This document shows positions 17,888-27,199 of a DNA stretch of 64,000 bases, in pieces. Below the pieces are notes generated by a model. The model worked only from the letters and a program-made list of their open reading frames with translations, was not told where the DNA came from and did no database searches. Every line of letters starts with the position of its first letter. The stretch's first letter is position 1. The stretch comes from CAYZNE01 sp964461035 (GTDB lineage: Archaea; Nanobdellota; Nanobdellia; Woesearchaeales; CAYZNE01), in NCBI GenBank assembly GCA_964461035.1, contig CAYWRI010000004.1, positions 1 through 64,000 on the forward strand, in the 5' to 3' direction. A program made the translations under genes and the position numbers.

Positions 17888-18326
17888 TTAAGTTGATTCT
17901 TCAGAAGTAGATTCTTTTTTTTCAGAATCTTTAGAAAGTTTATGTTCTTCTTTTTTTCAGATTTAACTTTAAAAGATACTTCTTTTTGCTTTTCTGATTT
18001 TATATCTGATTTTACATTAACTTTAGGCTCAGATTTAGCGTCAGCAGTTTTTTCAACAACTTTTGTTTCAAAGTGAAAGCTTTTTTTTAACTTCAACTTT
18101 TTTTTAACTTCAACTTTTTTAGAAGGAACATCCTTTGTAATAGCATCATCTTTTTTATTTTTTGGAGTTTCTTCAACTTTATCTTTTTTGATAATTTTTT
18201 TTTTAGAACCGCCAACTTTGTTCATCATTCTATCTTTAATAGCTTTTTTTTCTTTTTACCATCAACATATTTATGTCCAAAGAGTTCTGCTTTTACAATA
18301 CTTTCTTTATCTTTGATAAATATCGG
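17888..18326 (-). pseudogene. Decayed partial copy of rpl31e
   Basis: In broken frames the minus strand matches the second half of the L31e gene at 19764-20375: ESIVKAELFGHKYVDGKK, then MMNKVGGSKKKIIKKDKVEE, SKKVEVKKK, KVVEKTADAKSEPKVNVKSD, and in a third frame SKDSEKKESTSEEST before a stop at 17888. At least three frame changes separate these parts, so no protein is made. A 134-codon open frame (17824-18228) is a by-product. The first half of L31e is missing. Copy and intact gene are separated by one unknown gene (18368-19525). Confidence 0.75.
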
Positions 18327-18367
18327 CTTGAAAATAATATAAATAAATAGAAATAATAACTTTTTTC

Positions 18368-19525
18368 TTAATCTGTGTAAAATGTAAAATCTTCCGCCCC
18401 TGTTACTAATGTGAGGTCATATTTTCCATCAGGTTCGTTTCCTGCTAAATAAATTCTGAAATTATCAAGAACATTAACTTCATTATTATTTGTGCCAATG
18501 TTCTTTGTATTTAATAGTCCCATTACTTTAAACAGTTCTTCGTCTTCTCCCGCAGTTGTTATTTTTTCAAATTTGTTTAAGTCTCCGAGTATTTCTTTAA
18601 TTACATAGTTACAAAGTTCCTTTCGGGGATTTTCAGTTAGTTCATCATAAATTGGTATAATTACTGCATTCTGATGATTTTGAGCTTTTCTTATATCATC
18701 TACAACTTCTATTCTTTCATATTGAAACTGTCCTTGTGTCAAGGTTTCATAGATTTTTTTTGCTTCTTCTGTATTCTTAGGAACATGTCTTCCAGTTCCG
18801 TTCAGTATGACTAACTTTTTGTTATTTTCTTCATCAGTTATTTGAAATGCTACAGTATCAACATCAACCGTTCTTAAAAGAGTTTCATATTTTGTTTTCT
18901 CCAGAAGTTTATTTTCCAGAGACTTTGGTACCTGATAATTTCCTAATAGCTTAATTAATTCTGAAAGAGTTATGTCCTTGTCCAGTTCTTTAGAAGCAGT
19001 ATAAATTGCAACGCGGTTATCTATTGTACTCAGAGTGTATTTTGCAAATGCTCTTTCTAAACGATTTTTAAGTTCTTGTTCTATTGCTGGGTGTTGACTT
19101 AGATATTTTTCACTGAAGTTTGTAATTGCTTTAGTAGATATTTTCCGATTAGGTTTTTCAATAGGTTCTAGATTTTTAATCTTTTTCTTTACTTTATTTA
19201 TTAGTCTGGTATCCCACACATATCCTAATTCTAAAATCTCTTCGAATTTTTTAGGAGCATTTATACAACATTCTAAGTCTTTTTTTTGGGGTTCATATCT
19301 TGAAAATTGTTTTATAATATTTCCAAGTCTATTTTTAGCATTTTCAGGAAGATCATTTTTCTCCCCAAATTCTTTTAATTCATTATATATTAATTCATAT
19401 GGGTCAGGACACTTCAGAGTCAGAGGTGCAAGCATTTCCATTAGTTCCTGAAATTCTTTATCCTTCATTCCTATTTTTAGTAGATTTGTTATTTGTTTGA
19501 TCTTTCTTGGGGAGTATAGTATCAC
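18368..19525 (-). CDS. Hypothetical protein, unique to this locus
   Basis: 385 residues, start GTG at 19525 with a Shine-Dalgarno-like ggtga about ten bases upstream. The first 230 residues are helical (KQITNLLKIGMKDKEFQELM, LENKLLEKTKYETLLRTVDV); the rest looks alpha/beta (DTVAFQITDEENNKKLVILN, NAVIIPIYDELTENPRKELC). No known family recognised; no signal peptide or membrane segment. It is bracketed by the intact rpl31e and a decayed copy of its 3' part, an arrangement that suggests arrival by insertion or duplication. Function unknown. Confidence 0.55.
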   Translation of the reverse strand: MILYSPRKIKQITNLLKIGMKDKEFQELMEMLAPLTLKCPDPYELIYNELKEFGEKNDLPENAKNRLGNIIKQFSRYEPQKKDLECCINAPKKFEEILELGYVWDTRLINKVKKKIKNLEPIEKPNRKISTKAITNFSEKYLSQHPAIEQELKNRLERAFAKYTLSTIDNRVAIYTASKELDKDITLSELIKLLGNYQVPKSLENKLLEKTKYETLLRTVDVDTVAFQITDEENNKKLVILNGTGRHVPKNTEEAKKIYETLTQGQFQYERIEVVDDIRKAQNHQNAVIIPIYDELTENPRKELCNYVIKEILGDLNKFEKITTAGEDEELFKVMGLLNTKNIGTNNNEVNVLDNFRIYLAGNEPDGKYDLTLVTGAEDFTFYTD

Positions 19526-19763
19526 ATTATCACCATTAATTCTTAAGTATTTGAGGGAGTAATTTCTTTATTTATAAACTTTTTTATTTCATAATCACTC
19601 ATTAGTAGTAATTAAGGGGTTAATATTCTAAACTAAATTTTTGGGAGGATGAGAATATTTTTATATATTAAATTGCTAAACACTTTGCTTGATAATAATG
19701 CACGTTTTTCTCTAGTTCAGAAAAGTATTAATAATAATAAAAAATAATAGAATAAAAAAATAA

Positions 19764-20375
19764 CTAATCAGTTTTTTTGTCTTCAGTTGATTCTTTAGAA
19801 GTAGAGTCTTTTTTTACAGGGTCTTTAGAAGGTTTAGGTTCTTCTTTTTTCTCTTCAACTTTAGCATCAGATTTTACATCAATTTTAGCATCAACAGTTT
19901 TTTCAACAACTTTTGGTTCTGAAGGTTTTTCTTCAACTTCAACTTTTTTGGAAGAAATATATTTCTTAATAGTATCATCTTTTTTAGCTGGTGAAGATTC
20001 TTCAACTTTATCCTTTTTAACTATTGTTTTTTCAGGACCGCCAATTTTACTCATGATTCTATCTTTAATGGATTCTTTTTTCTCTTCCTTTTTACCATCA
20101 ATATATTTATGTCCAAATAGTTCTGCTTTTACAATGCCTTCTTTATCCTTGATAACATCAACTTTTATATGATGTGGTGGATTTTTCATACCATGTTTCC
20201 ACACATCTTCATTAAGTTGTTTACCTAATCTAATATCTTCAGATTTCATATGTTTCTTTAGAAAGTCTTTAACCACTCTGATACAGACTTTTGCTCTTTT
20301 ATGTTTAGCCTTAAATCTAAAACCGGATCTAAGAGGAATATTATATGTTCTTTTGATTTCTTTTTCTTCTGTCAT
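19764..20375 (-). CDS. rpl31e: Ribosomal protein L31e with long charged C-terminal extension
   Basis: Large-subunit protein near the exit tunnel in archaea and eukaryotes. The first ~85 residues are a normal L31e (TYNIPLRSGFRFKAKHKRAK, KVCIRVVKDFLKKHMKSEDI, ELFGHKYIDGKK). The remaining ~115 residues are low-complexity Lys/Glu/Ser (KKDKVEESSPAKKDD, KPSKDPVKKDSTSKESTED), absent from the normal family length of about 90. Third gene of the S19e-L39e-L31e operon, nine bases after L39e. A decayed copy of its second half lies 1.4 kb downstream. Confidence 0.92.
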   Translation of the reverse strand: MTEEKEIKRTYNIPLRSGFRFKAKHKRAKVCIRVVKDFLKKHMKSEDIRLGKQLNEDVWKHGMKNPPHHIKVDVIKDKEGIVKAELFGHKYIDGKKEEKKESIKDRIMSKIGGPEKTIVKKDKVEESSPAKKDDTIKKYISSKKVEVEEKPSEPKVVEKTVDAKIDVKSDAKVEEKKEEPKPSKDPVKKDSTSKESTEDKKTD

Positions 20376-20383
20376 AATATCAC

Positions 20384-20557
20384 CTATACTTTAGTACTTC
20401 CTCTTCTCCAAGTTCTTTTTATATGAGTGTGTCTTCCAGGATGAACTCTTCTTCCAATACCGTATTTCTTTGCAACAGTCCATACAGGTGCCCATCTTGT
20501 TTGTTTACCTTTTTTTATAAGTCTTAGTTTTTTTGCAATATGTTTGAATGTAGCCAT
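20384..20557 (-). CDS. rpl39e: Ribosomal protein L39e
   Basis: 57 residues, short and very basic: MATFKHIAKKLRLIKKGKQT, RWAPVWTVAKKYGIGRRVHP, and the ending HTHIKRTWRRGSTKV, the L39e pattern. L39e is the smallest large-subunit protein, lining the peptide exit tunnel. Slightly longer than the usual ~50 residues. Located between S19e (eleven bases upstream) and L31e, a conserved archaeal arrangement. Confidence 0.92.
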   Translation of the reverse strand: MATFKHIAKKLRLIKKGKQTRWAPVWTVAKKYGIGRRVHPGRHTHIKRTWRRGSTKV

Positions 20558-20568
20558 TTTGAGTTCCT

Positions 20569-20982
20569 CTATTTCTTCATTTCCTTTACTGTTCCGTAAA
20601 GTAATTTTCTTCCATCTCCAGTTATAAGTCTGCCTTTGTGAACTCCCTTATTGCCCTTTTCTACTAATTTTGCATCTTCAAGTTGTTGTAGAATAGTTCT
20701 AATTATCTTTCCAGAACCTTTAAATGTGTGTTCAGGTTTCATTCCCCTATTTTTTCTACCACCATATTTAGTTCTTAATTTAGAAACGCCGATAGGTCCT
20801 TTATTTTCTACGGCTCTTAATATTGATGAGGCACGCATGTACCACCAATCTTCATCTAAAGGAGGTCGTTCTTTATTCACTCCAGTTTTAATAAAATTCG
20901 CCCAATGTGGCTTATCTATAATAGATTTTAGCTTTTCAGCAACTTTAATTATTAATTCATTTGTGTCTTCATAATCAATCAT
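20569..20982 (-). CDS. rps19e: Ribosomal protein S19e
   Basis: 137-residue small-subunit protein found in archaea and eukaryotes, needed for 40S/30S maturation in eukaryotes. Recognised by KPHWANFIKTGVNKERPPLD, DWWYMRASSILRAVENKGPI, GVSKLRTKYGGRKNRG and RTILQQLEDAKLVEK. Length is close to normal. First gene of the S19e-L39e-L31e operon. Confidence 0.95.
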   Translation of the reverse strand: MIDYEDTNELIIKVAEKLKSIIDKPHWANFIKTGVNKERPPLDEDWWYMRASSILRAVENKGPIGVSKLRTKYGGRKNRGMKPEHTFKGSGKIIRTILQQLEDAKLVEKGNKGVHKGRLITGDGRKLLYGTVKEMKK

Positions 20983-21205
20983 TTATTTCACCTTTTGCTT
21001 TCATATTCCCAAAGCCATACTTTAGAATACTCCCAAGTATGTGTGTTATCAACTCGAGAACCCCATTTTATTTATAAAGTTATTGTGTGTCTTTTCTCCT
21101 GTTTGATATTATTATCTCTTTTTCTTGTTTAATTTCAAAACAAAGATATATAAACAATGGAAGACTCCTTTAATTTAGTTTTTTTCAACAAATAATATTA
21201 ATGAG

Positions 21206-21415
21206 TTGATAAATGTGGTCGAAGGAAATTATTCAATAACTAATTTAGATGTTTCATCAACATATTTTCCCGGTGCAGGGTTTATATGTGAACAAGTTAA
21301 TCTCTTTCATGATTTGTTAGGTTCTTCAGAAGATATAATACCTATTAGAGATACTTATTTAAAATCATTTGATATATATATCAAAAAAATTATAAATAAA
21401 CTCTTTTTCCGATAA
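21206..21415 (+). CDS. Small hypothetical protein (uncertain start)
   Basis: A 69-codon frame opening with TTG (21206); a GTG at 21215 is the alternative. The protein (NYSITNLDVSSTYFPGAGFI, EQVNLFHDLLGSSEDIIPIR) has no recognised domain. TATA-like sequence (agatatataaac, near 21143-21154) lies some 50 bases upstream. Codon use is compatible with a gene, but support is thin. Confidence 0.3.
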   Translation: MINVVEGNYSITNLDVSSTYFPGAGFICEQVNLFHDLLGSSEDIIPIRDTYLKSFDIYIKKIINKLFFR

Positions 21416-21421
21416 TATCTG

Positions 21422-22534
21422 ATGCATTATTCAATATTAACTGTGGTAAATAAAATTATAGAGTTAAATAAAATGGTAAAAAAAAATAATAAAAAAAACA
21501 GAGTTCTAGTAACTGGCGGTTCAGGTTTTTTAGGAATAAATTTAGTAAGATATCTTTACAAAAAAAATTATGATATAACTGTAATTGATAGAGTTGCTTT
21601 TACATATAAAGATATGAACGATAAAATAAGATTTGTTAAAGGAGATATTAGAAATAAAACCGCTCTTGAAACTGCAATGAAAGATGTTGATATTGTTGTT
21701 CATACAGCCGCAGCACTTCCACTTTACAAAAAAGAAGAAATATTTTCAACAGATATAAAAGGAACAAAAAATGTTATGGAAATTGCTAAAAAAGTAGGAA
21801 TAAAGAAAGTTATTCACATATCATCTACTGCAGTTTATGGAATTCCTGATCATCATCCACTTTATGAAACAGACAAAATGATTGGTGTTGGTCCTTATGG
21901 TATAGCAAAAGTTAAAGCTGAAAAAGTCTGTGAACTTTTCAGAGAAAAAGGAATGATAATTCCAGTTATAAGACCAAAATCATTTATGGGTCCTGAACGA
22001 CTTGGTGTGATGGGTGTTTTCTATGATTGGATTGTAAGAAATAAGAATATTCCTTTAATTGGTAATGGTAAAAATAAATATCAACTATTGCATGTTTTAG
22101 ATTTATGCGATGTCATTTATCTGACTATGACTTTACCTGATAAGAAAGTCAATACCACATTCAATATTGGTGCTAAAGAATTTGGAACAATGGCTTCTGA
22201 TGTTTCTGCTGTTCTAAAACATGCAAATAATGGAAAAAGAGTTATTCCATTTCCTGCAAAACCTTTAATTGCTATTTTAAGAGTTTTAGAGTTTTTTCAT
22301 ATTTCTCCTCTATACAAATGGGTTTATGAAACAGCTTGCGAAGATTCTTTTGTATCAATAGAAAAAGCAGAAAAGATTTTGGGATACAAACCAAAGTATT
22401 CTAATGCTGAGACTTTAATAGATAATTATGATTGGTATATGGCTCACAGAACAGAATTCGAAGGCAAAACAGGAGTCTCACACAGACTCCCCTGGAAACA
22501 AGGTGCATTAAAAATCGCTAGTTGGTTTTTTTAG
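21422..22534 (+). CDS. NAD-dependent epimerase/dehydratase (extended SDR)
   Basis: Extended short-chain dehydrogenase of the nucleotide-sugar epimerase type. The Rossmann motif VLVTGGSGFLGINLVRYL begins about 24 residues in, the catalytic pair is YGIAKVKAEK (Tyr/Lys), the serine lies in HISSTAVYG, and FNIGAKEFGTM and YKPKY follow the family. The sugar substrate is not predictable; 3-beta-HSD-like and UDP-glucose 4-epimerase relatives share these motifs. A TATA-like box (tataaataaa, 21391-21400) sits about 27 bases before the ATG at 21422; the family's N-terminus would equally suit the ATG at 21473 (353 residues). Confidence 0.85.
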   Translation: MHYSILTVVNKIIELNKMVKKNNKKNRVLVTGGSGFLGINLVRYLYKKNYDITVIDRVAFTYKDMNDKIRFVKGDIRNKTALETAMKDVDIVVHTAAALPLYKKEEIFSTDIKGTKNVMEIAKKVGIKKVIHISSTAVYGIPDHHPLYETDKMIGVGPYGIAKVKAEKVCELFREKGMIIPVIRPKSFMGPERLGVMGVFYDWIVRNKNIPLIGNGKNKYQLLHVLDLCDVIYLTMTLPDKKVNTTFNIGAKEFGTMASDVSAVLKHANNGKRVIPFPAKPLIAILRVLEFFHISPLYKWVYETACEDSFVSIEKAEKILGYKPKYSNAETLIDNYDWYMAHRTEFEGKTGVSHRLPWKQGALKIASWFF

Positions 22535-22621
22535 TTTTTTTATTCTATTAATCTAAATTTTATTGATGTCACCAATTAATTTATCAGCAAATATTTAAAG
22601 AAATAGTAATTAATATTTTTT

Positions 22622-24394
22622 ATGATTAAAAAGCAGAATAAACATAATAGTTCAGTAAAAAAAAATAAATTGGTGAAAAATAGTTTATCGGACACAGATA
22701 ATTACCAAGAATACATGAAAGATGTAATTTCTTTTATAGAAAAAAATAAACCTCTAAAATCAGAACTTAACAGATATAAGATAAAATTATGTTCTAAATA
22801 TCACATTAAACAAATGCCTAATGATATTCACATAATGATGAATGCACCACTAAAAAAACTTCCAAAGATAAAAGAATATCTAAGTATAAAACCAACAAGA
22901 TCCGGAAGTGGAGTTACGGTTGTTGCTATAATGACAAAACCTTTAGCTTGTCCAGGAAAATGTATTTATTGTCCTGGGGGAGTAAATAGCGTATATGGTG
23001 ACACTCCAAAATCTTATACCGGAAAAGAGCCTGCTGCAAGAAGGGCTCAAAGAAATCATTTTGATCCTTATCTTCAAGTTTTTAATAGATTAGAACATTA
23101 CATAGTTTCTGGCAATGTTCCTGACAAAGTAGAATTAATAATTATGGGTGCAACTTTTCCAGCATTTAATAAAGATTATCAAAATGAATTTATTTATTTT
23201 GCATTTAAGGCAATGAATGATTTTTCAAAACTATTTTATAATAAAGAAAATATTATTAATCTAAAAAAGTTCAAAGAGTTCTTTCAGCTTCCAGCAGATA
23301 TGAATGATGTTGAAAGAACAGAGCAAATTCATTCTAAACTTTTGAAACTGAAAAATAAAAATATTAAAACTTTGACACAAGAACAAATAGAGAATCAATC
23401 TGTAAAAATAAAATGTGTTGGTCTTACAATAGAAACAAGACCTGACTATGCTAATTTAGAAATTGCAAAATATCTTTTAGAGTTAGGAACAACAAGAATA
23501 GAACTCGGAATACAGAGCACATATGAATCTGTTCTTAAAAATGTTCAGCGTGGTCATACTGTGAAGCAAAGTAAAGAAGCAATTGCACTTCTCAAAGATT
23601 TAGGATTTAAATTAAACTTTCATATAATGCCTGGTCTTCCAGGTGTTGATGAGAAAAAAGACTTAGCAGGATTCAAAAAATTATTCTCAGATCAATCATT
23701 CAGACCTGACATGTTAAAAATATATCCTTGCATGGTTATGCAAGGGACAAAATTATCTGATTTATACAAAAAAGGAAAATTCAAACCATTAACAACTGCA
23801 AAAGCCGCATCATTAATTGCAGAATTCAAAAAATATGTTCCTCGTTACACAAGAATTATGAGAGTTCAGAGAGACATTCCATCAAACATTGTTTTTGCAG
23901 GAGTTGATAAAACAAATCTTAGACAATATGTTTCCAAAGAACTTGAAAAAAAGAAAATAAAATGTAATTGTATACGATGTAGAGAAATAAAAAAAACAGT
24001 AATATCTGAACCAAAACTTAATATATTCAGATATAATTCTAGTAATGGTGTAGAATTTTTTATAAGTATTGATGATGCAAAAACAGACAAGATAATAGGA
24101 TTCTGCAGATTAAGATTTCCATCTAAGCAATTAATAAAAGAAATAACTTCTAAAACTGCGTTAATACGAGAATTACATGTTTATGGAACAACTCTTGCAA
24201 TACATCAACATCAATCATCTGAAAAAATAGTTCAACATAAAGGGTTTGGAACATTGCTTTTGAAAACAGCAGAATTAATTTGTCAAGAAAACAACTATAA
24301 CAAACTCGTAATAATAAGTGGTGTCGGCGTTAGAGATTATTATGCTAAATTTAATTACAAATTGGATGGACCTTACATGAGTAAGAAACTTTAA
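22622..24394 (+). CDS. elp3: tRNA uridine(34) acetyltransferase Elp3
   Basis: 590 residues, the archaeal stand-alone Elongator subunit that adds a carboxymethyl precursor to C5 of wobble uridine-34. N-terminal region with RPTRSGSGV-type motif (KPTRSGSGVTVVAIM), a radical-SAM iron-sulfur motif (CPGKCIYCPGG, about 118-128), conserved ETRPDYA and PGLPGVD, then a zinc-binding stretch (CNCIRCREI) and a GNAT acetyl-CoA domain (about 470-590; IRELHVYGTTLAI, HKGFGTLLLKTAELI, YYAKFNYKLDGPYM). All key parts are present, so active. Confidence 0.96.
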   Translation: MIKKQNKHNSSVKKNKLVKNSLSDTDNYQEYMKDVISFIEKNKPLKSELNRYKIKLCSKYHIKQMPNDIHIMMNAPLKKLPKIKEYLSIKPTRSGSGVTVVAIMTKPLACPGKCIYCPGGVNSVYGDTPKSYTGKEPAARRAQRNHFDPYLQVFNRLEHYIVSGNVPDKVELIIMGATFPAFNKDYQNEFIYFAFKAMNDFSKLFYNKENIINLKKFKEFFQLPADMNDVERTEQIHSKLLKLKNKNIKTLTQEQIENQSVKIKCVGLTIETRPDYANLEIAKYLLELGTTRIELGIQSTYESVLKNVQRGHTVKQSKEAIALLKDLGFKLNFHIMPGLPGVDEKKDLAGFKKLFSDQSFRPDMLKIYPCMVMQGTKLSDLYKKGKFKPLTTAKAASLIAEFKKYVPRYTRIMRVQRDIPSNIVFAGVDKTNLRQYVSKELEKKKIKCNCIRCREIKKTVISEPKLNIFRYNSSNGVEFFISIDDAKTDKIIGFCRLRFPSKQLIKEITSKTALIRELHVYGTTLAIHQHQSSEKIVQHKGFGTLLLKTAELICQENNYNKLVIISGVGVRDYYAKFNYKLDGPYMSKKL

Positions 24395-24400
24395 TTCTAT

Positions 24401-24940
24401 TTATCTAACACTGTCCATTCCCATTGCAATCTTTAATTCATTAGCCAAAGTTTGAGAAAGCGGATCTAAAAAACCAACTTCTTTCAAAAGAATTTCATTA
24501 TATTTGATTATAATCAAAAGGTTATTTAACCAAGCATAAAATTTTTCAGTTCTTGTTTTTGCGAGTTTAGAACTAGGATAACGATTTTTCCAATCAGTTA
24601 TTAATTCAGGCATAATATCTATTTGAATTTTGCCTTGACCTTGAATTTGTTTTTTTCCATTTATCACAACTTCTTTTTCGTAATATCCCCAAAGATGAAA
24701 ATCAACTTTTATCTCATATTTAAAATATTCATCTTTATAATAAAATCCATACATGTTAATATCCATTGTGCTTCCTTCATATGCACAAGGTTTATCTTTA
24801 TATCTATTTTCATGATACTCAAAATGATGTCTTCCAAACCAATCTGCCACAACTTGATATACTTTTGCAAGATTAAACTTACCTGACAATTTAATCTGCA
24901 TGCCTCTTGGTTCATAAATACCTAGTTTCTCTGCAACCAT
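24401..24940 (-). CDS. Conserved hypothetical protein
   Basis: 179 residues with N-terminal IYEPRGMQIKLSGKFNLAKV and aromatic strands (WFGRHHFEYHENRYKD, EYFKYEIKVDFHLWGYYEKE), ending in helices. The strand pattern suggests a START/SRPBCC-like or similar beta-rich fold, but no specific family is recognised. It converges with elp3 (six bases apart). No signal peptide; likely cytosolic. Confidence 0.6.
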   Translation of the reverse strand: MVAEKLGIYEPRGMQIKLSGKFNLAKVYQVVADWFGRHHFEYHENRYKDKPCAYEGSTMDINMYGFYYKDEYFKYEIKVDFHLWGYYEKEVVINGKKQIQGQGKIQIDIMPELITDWKNRYPSSKLAKTRTEKFYAWLNNLLIIIKYNEILLKEVGFLDPLSQTLANELKIAMGMDSVR

Positions 24941-25043
24941 AATATGTTATTTGTTAACTCTTTTTTTAAAGTTTGTTATTCATGTGCTTTAAGATGCCTG
25001 ATAATACTAAAATATATAAATGAATTCGTTTTATACTTTAATT

Positions 25044-26018
25044 ATGGATAAAGAAGCTAATAGTATGTGGACAGAAAAGTATCGACCAAAGAGTTTTGCA
25101 GAAGTAAAAGGTCAAGAAGAAGTTGTTAAACGAGTTAAAGCATTTGTTGAAAAGAAAAACATGCCTCATTTAATGTTTGCAGGTCCTGCAGGAGTTGGAA
25201 AAACAACTTTGGCACTTGTCATTGCAAGAGAGCTTTTTGGTGAAGATTGGAGAGATAATGTTCTAGAATTAAACGCTTCAGATGAAAGAGGAATTGATGT
25301 AGTTCGAGTAAAAGTAAAAAATTTTGCAAGAACCCGTGCAATTGGCTCAGCGCCATTTAAATTAATTTATTTAGATGAGTGTGATGCTCTAACAAAGGAA
25401 GCTCAACAAGCACTGAGAAGAACAATGGAAAACTACACTCAGAATTGCAGATTCATACTTTCTTGTAATTATTCATCCAAAATACTTGATCCAATACAAT
25501 CAAGATGTGCAATGTTTAGATTTAAGCTTCTTGCAAAAGAACAAGTAAAAGATCTTATTGATAAAATTGCTAAAACAGAAAAAGTAGAAATAACTTCCTC
25601 AGGATTTGATGCGCTTTATGAAGCATCGGGTGGAGATGTAAGACGAATTGAAAATATATTTCAGAGTTGTGCATCTGTATCAAATAAAATAGATGATGAT
25701 CTTGTTTTTAAAGTCGCTAGTGTTGCAAAACCTAAAGAAATATTAACAATTTTAGAACATGCAGTAAAAGCAGAATTCATAGAAGCAAAAAAACTTTTAA
25801 TCAATACTATGTTAGAATATGGTTTATCAGGAATTGATGTAATAAAACAAATACAGCAAAAAGTTTGGGACATTTCATCTGAATTAGCAACAGATAAACA
25901 AAAACTTGAAATAATAAAACTCTGCGGAGATATAGAATTCAGACTTGTTGAAGGAAGTGATTCATACATACAGCTTGAAGCATTACTTGCAAAAATTGGG
26001 GCTGTTTGTGAAAAATAG
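25044..26018 (+). CDS. rfcS: Replication factor C small subunit
   Basis: 324-residue AAA+ clamp-loader subunit that loads the PCNA clamp on DNA. Present: WTEKYRPKSFAEVKGQE, Walker A GPAGVGKTTLA, Walker B LIYLDECDAL, sensor 1 RFILSCNYSSK, the SRC arginine-finger motif (QSRCAMFRF), GGDVRRIENIFQ, and the C-terminal helical collar. I place the start at 25044 because a TATA-like aaatatataaatg (25009-25021) lies about 28 bases before it; ATG at 25065 (MWTEKYRP) is possible. Confidence 0.95.
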   Translation: MDKEANSMWTEKYRPKSFAEVKGQEEVVKRVKAFVEKKNMPHLMFAGPAGVGKTTLALVIARELFGEDWRDNVLELNASDERGIDVVRVKVKNFARTRAIGSAPFKLIYLDECDALTKEAQQALRRTMENYTQNCRFILSCNYSSKILDPIQSRCAMFRFKLLAKEQVKDLIDKIAKTEKVEITSSGFDALYEASGGDVRRIENIFQSCASVSNKIDDDLVFKVASVAKPKEILTILEHAVKAEFIEAKKLLINTMLEYGLSGIDVIKQIQQKVWDISSELATDKQKLEIIKLCGDIEFRLVEGSDSYIQLEALLAKIGAVCEK

Positions 26019-26063
26019 TTTATATTTTTTTTAATTCATAAAATATGATGATTAGGTGATAAA

Positions 26064-26279
26064 ATGGGATTATTGAGTTGTATAAAGAAAATTTGGAATG
26101 TGTATTTTTCAATCGGTTTAGATGAAGACAGTTCTGATTTTGATACTAAATATGGATTCGAGTCTTATTTAAATCGGGATTTATCTGATAAATTTATTCT
26201 TCTAGATAATAAATTGGGTAGTCACATTCCTTCAGTTTCATCATTTTCTCACTTAGATGTCTTTGAACACTATCGTTGA
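26064..26279 (+). CDS. Small hypothetical protein
   Basis: 71 residues (MGLLSCIKKIWNVYFSIGLD, LNRDLSDKFILLDNKLGSHI), preceded by aggtgat at about nine bases, a good Shine-Dalgarno-like signal. No domain recognised. It follows rfcS by 45 bases on the same strand. Confidence 0.4.
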   Translation: MGLLSCIKKIWNVYFSIGLDEDSSDFDTKYGFESYLNRDLSDKFILLDNKLGSHIPSVSSFSHLDVFEHYR

Positions 26280-26377
26280 ATTGTGTGAATAAATATTATT
26301 AATTTGTTTTTATTGTTGTTTTATTACACCATTTTAGAGTAATAACGTTTATAAATGAATTATTATTTCTTATTTCA

Positions 26378-27199
26378 ATGCCGACACCTAAAACACACAT
26401 GTATTTAATATTTCAGATTTTTTGTGAAAATATAAATTTAAATTTATTCAAAAAATTAAACTTAGATTATGTTTATCAAGGTGCAGCATTTCCAGATATA
26501 ACCCACGTTCTTAAACATGATTCAGATAATTTTGATTTACATCAAGATATAAATTTCGGAAAAAAATTAGTAGAAAAATCTCATTCAATAGAAGAAAGGT
26601 CGTTTGCAGTAGGTTACTTAAGTCATTTAATTATTGATGAATACCTTCATAATACTTTAAGAGAGCTTAAAATAGAAAAACTCGATCACTTGTTTTTAGA
26701 ATATTTTTTAGAAAGTAAAATAAAATTCAATAAATTAATACCTCTTCATAAATTTCCAAAAAAACTTTTTCAAGAAACATTAGCAGAAGCTCAAAAAGAC
26801 TTCCAACCCAATTATTCTATTTTAACTCTTGTAGAATATTCTTTTAAGATCTATTGTTTACAACAATATATTCAACGGAAATTTTCAATACCTGTTTCTG
26901 AACCACCTTCTGAATCAAAGTCATTAGATGATGTTTTTAACGATAAAAGTCTAAATAAAACTTTGCAATTCAATCTTTATTCTTTTTTCAAACAACAAAC
27001 CAGAGATTTTGTAGAAAATCAAATGATAAAACATTTTGAATACAATTCTAAAAGTGAATTTAAGACAGATTCTAAAAGAATAAAATCTCTTGATTTTTCC
27101 TGGTCTAATGAAGAAATTCAAACAATAGAAAATAGTATAGACTCAGCTAAAAAAGAAGTTATAGCATATCTTATTGATTTAAATCAGAAAACAATTTAG
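26378..27199 (+). CDS. Zinc-dependent phospholipase C-like protein
   Basis: 273 residues of the zinc-dependent phospholipase C/S1-P1-like helical fold. It opens MPTPKTHMYLIFQIF, followed by YQGAAFPDITHVLKH (metal-binding Asp/His) and AVGYLSHLIIDEYLHNTLRE (His and Asp ligands), which are the core ligands of this family. Such proteins in archaea lack a signal peptide, as here, and their substrate is unknown. The C-terminal 100 residues are helical and unrecognised. Its stop overlaps by four bases the end of the converging prenyl synthase gene. Confidence 0.75.
   Translation: MPTPKTHMYLIFQIFCENINLNLFKKLNLDYVYQGAAFPDITHVLKHDSDNFDLHQDINFGKKLVEKSHSIEERSFAVGYLSHLIIDEYLHNTLRELKIEKLDHLFLEYFLESKIKFNKLIPLHKFPKKLFQETLAEAQKDFQPNYSILTLVEYSFKIYCLQQYIQRKFSIPVSEPPSESKSLDDVFNDKSLNKTLQFNLYSFFKQQTRDFVENQMIKHFEYNSKSEFKTDSKRIKSLDFSWSNEEIQTIENSIDSAKKEVIAYLIDLNQKTI

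Noticed and set aside
17824..18228. 134-codon lysine-rich open frame
   Set aside because: It is one frame of a decayed L31e copy; homologous codons switch frame at both ends, so it is not a gene in its own right.
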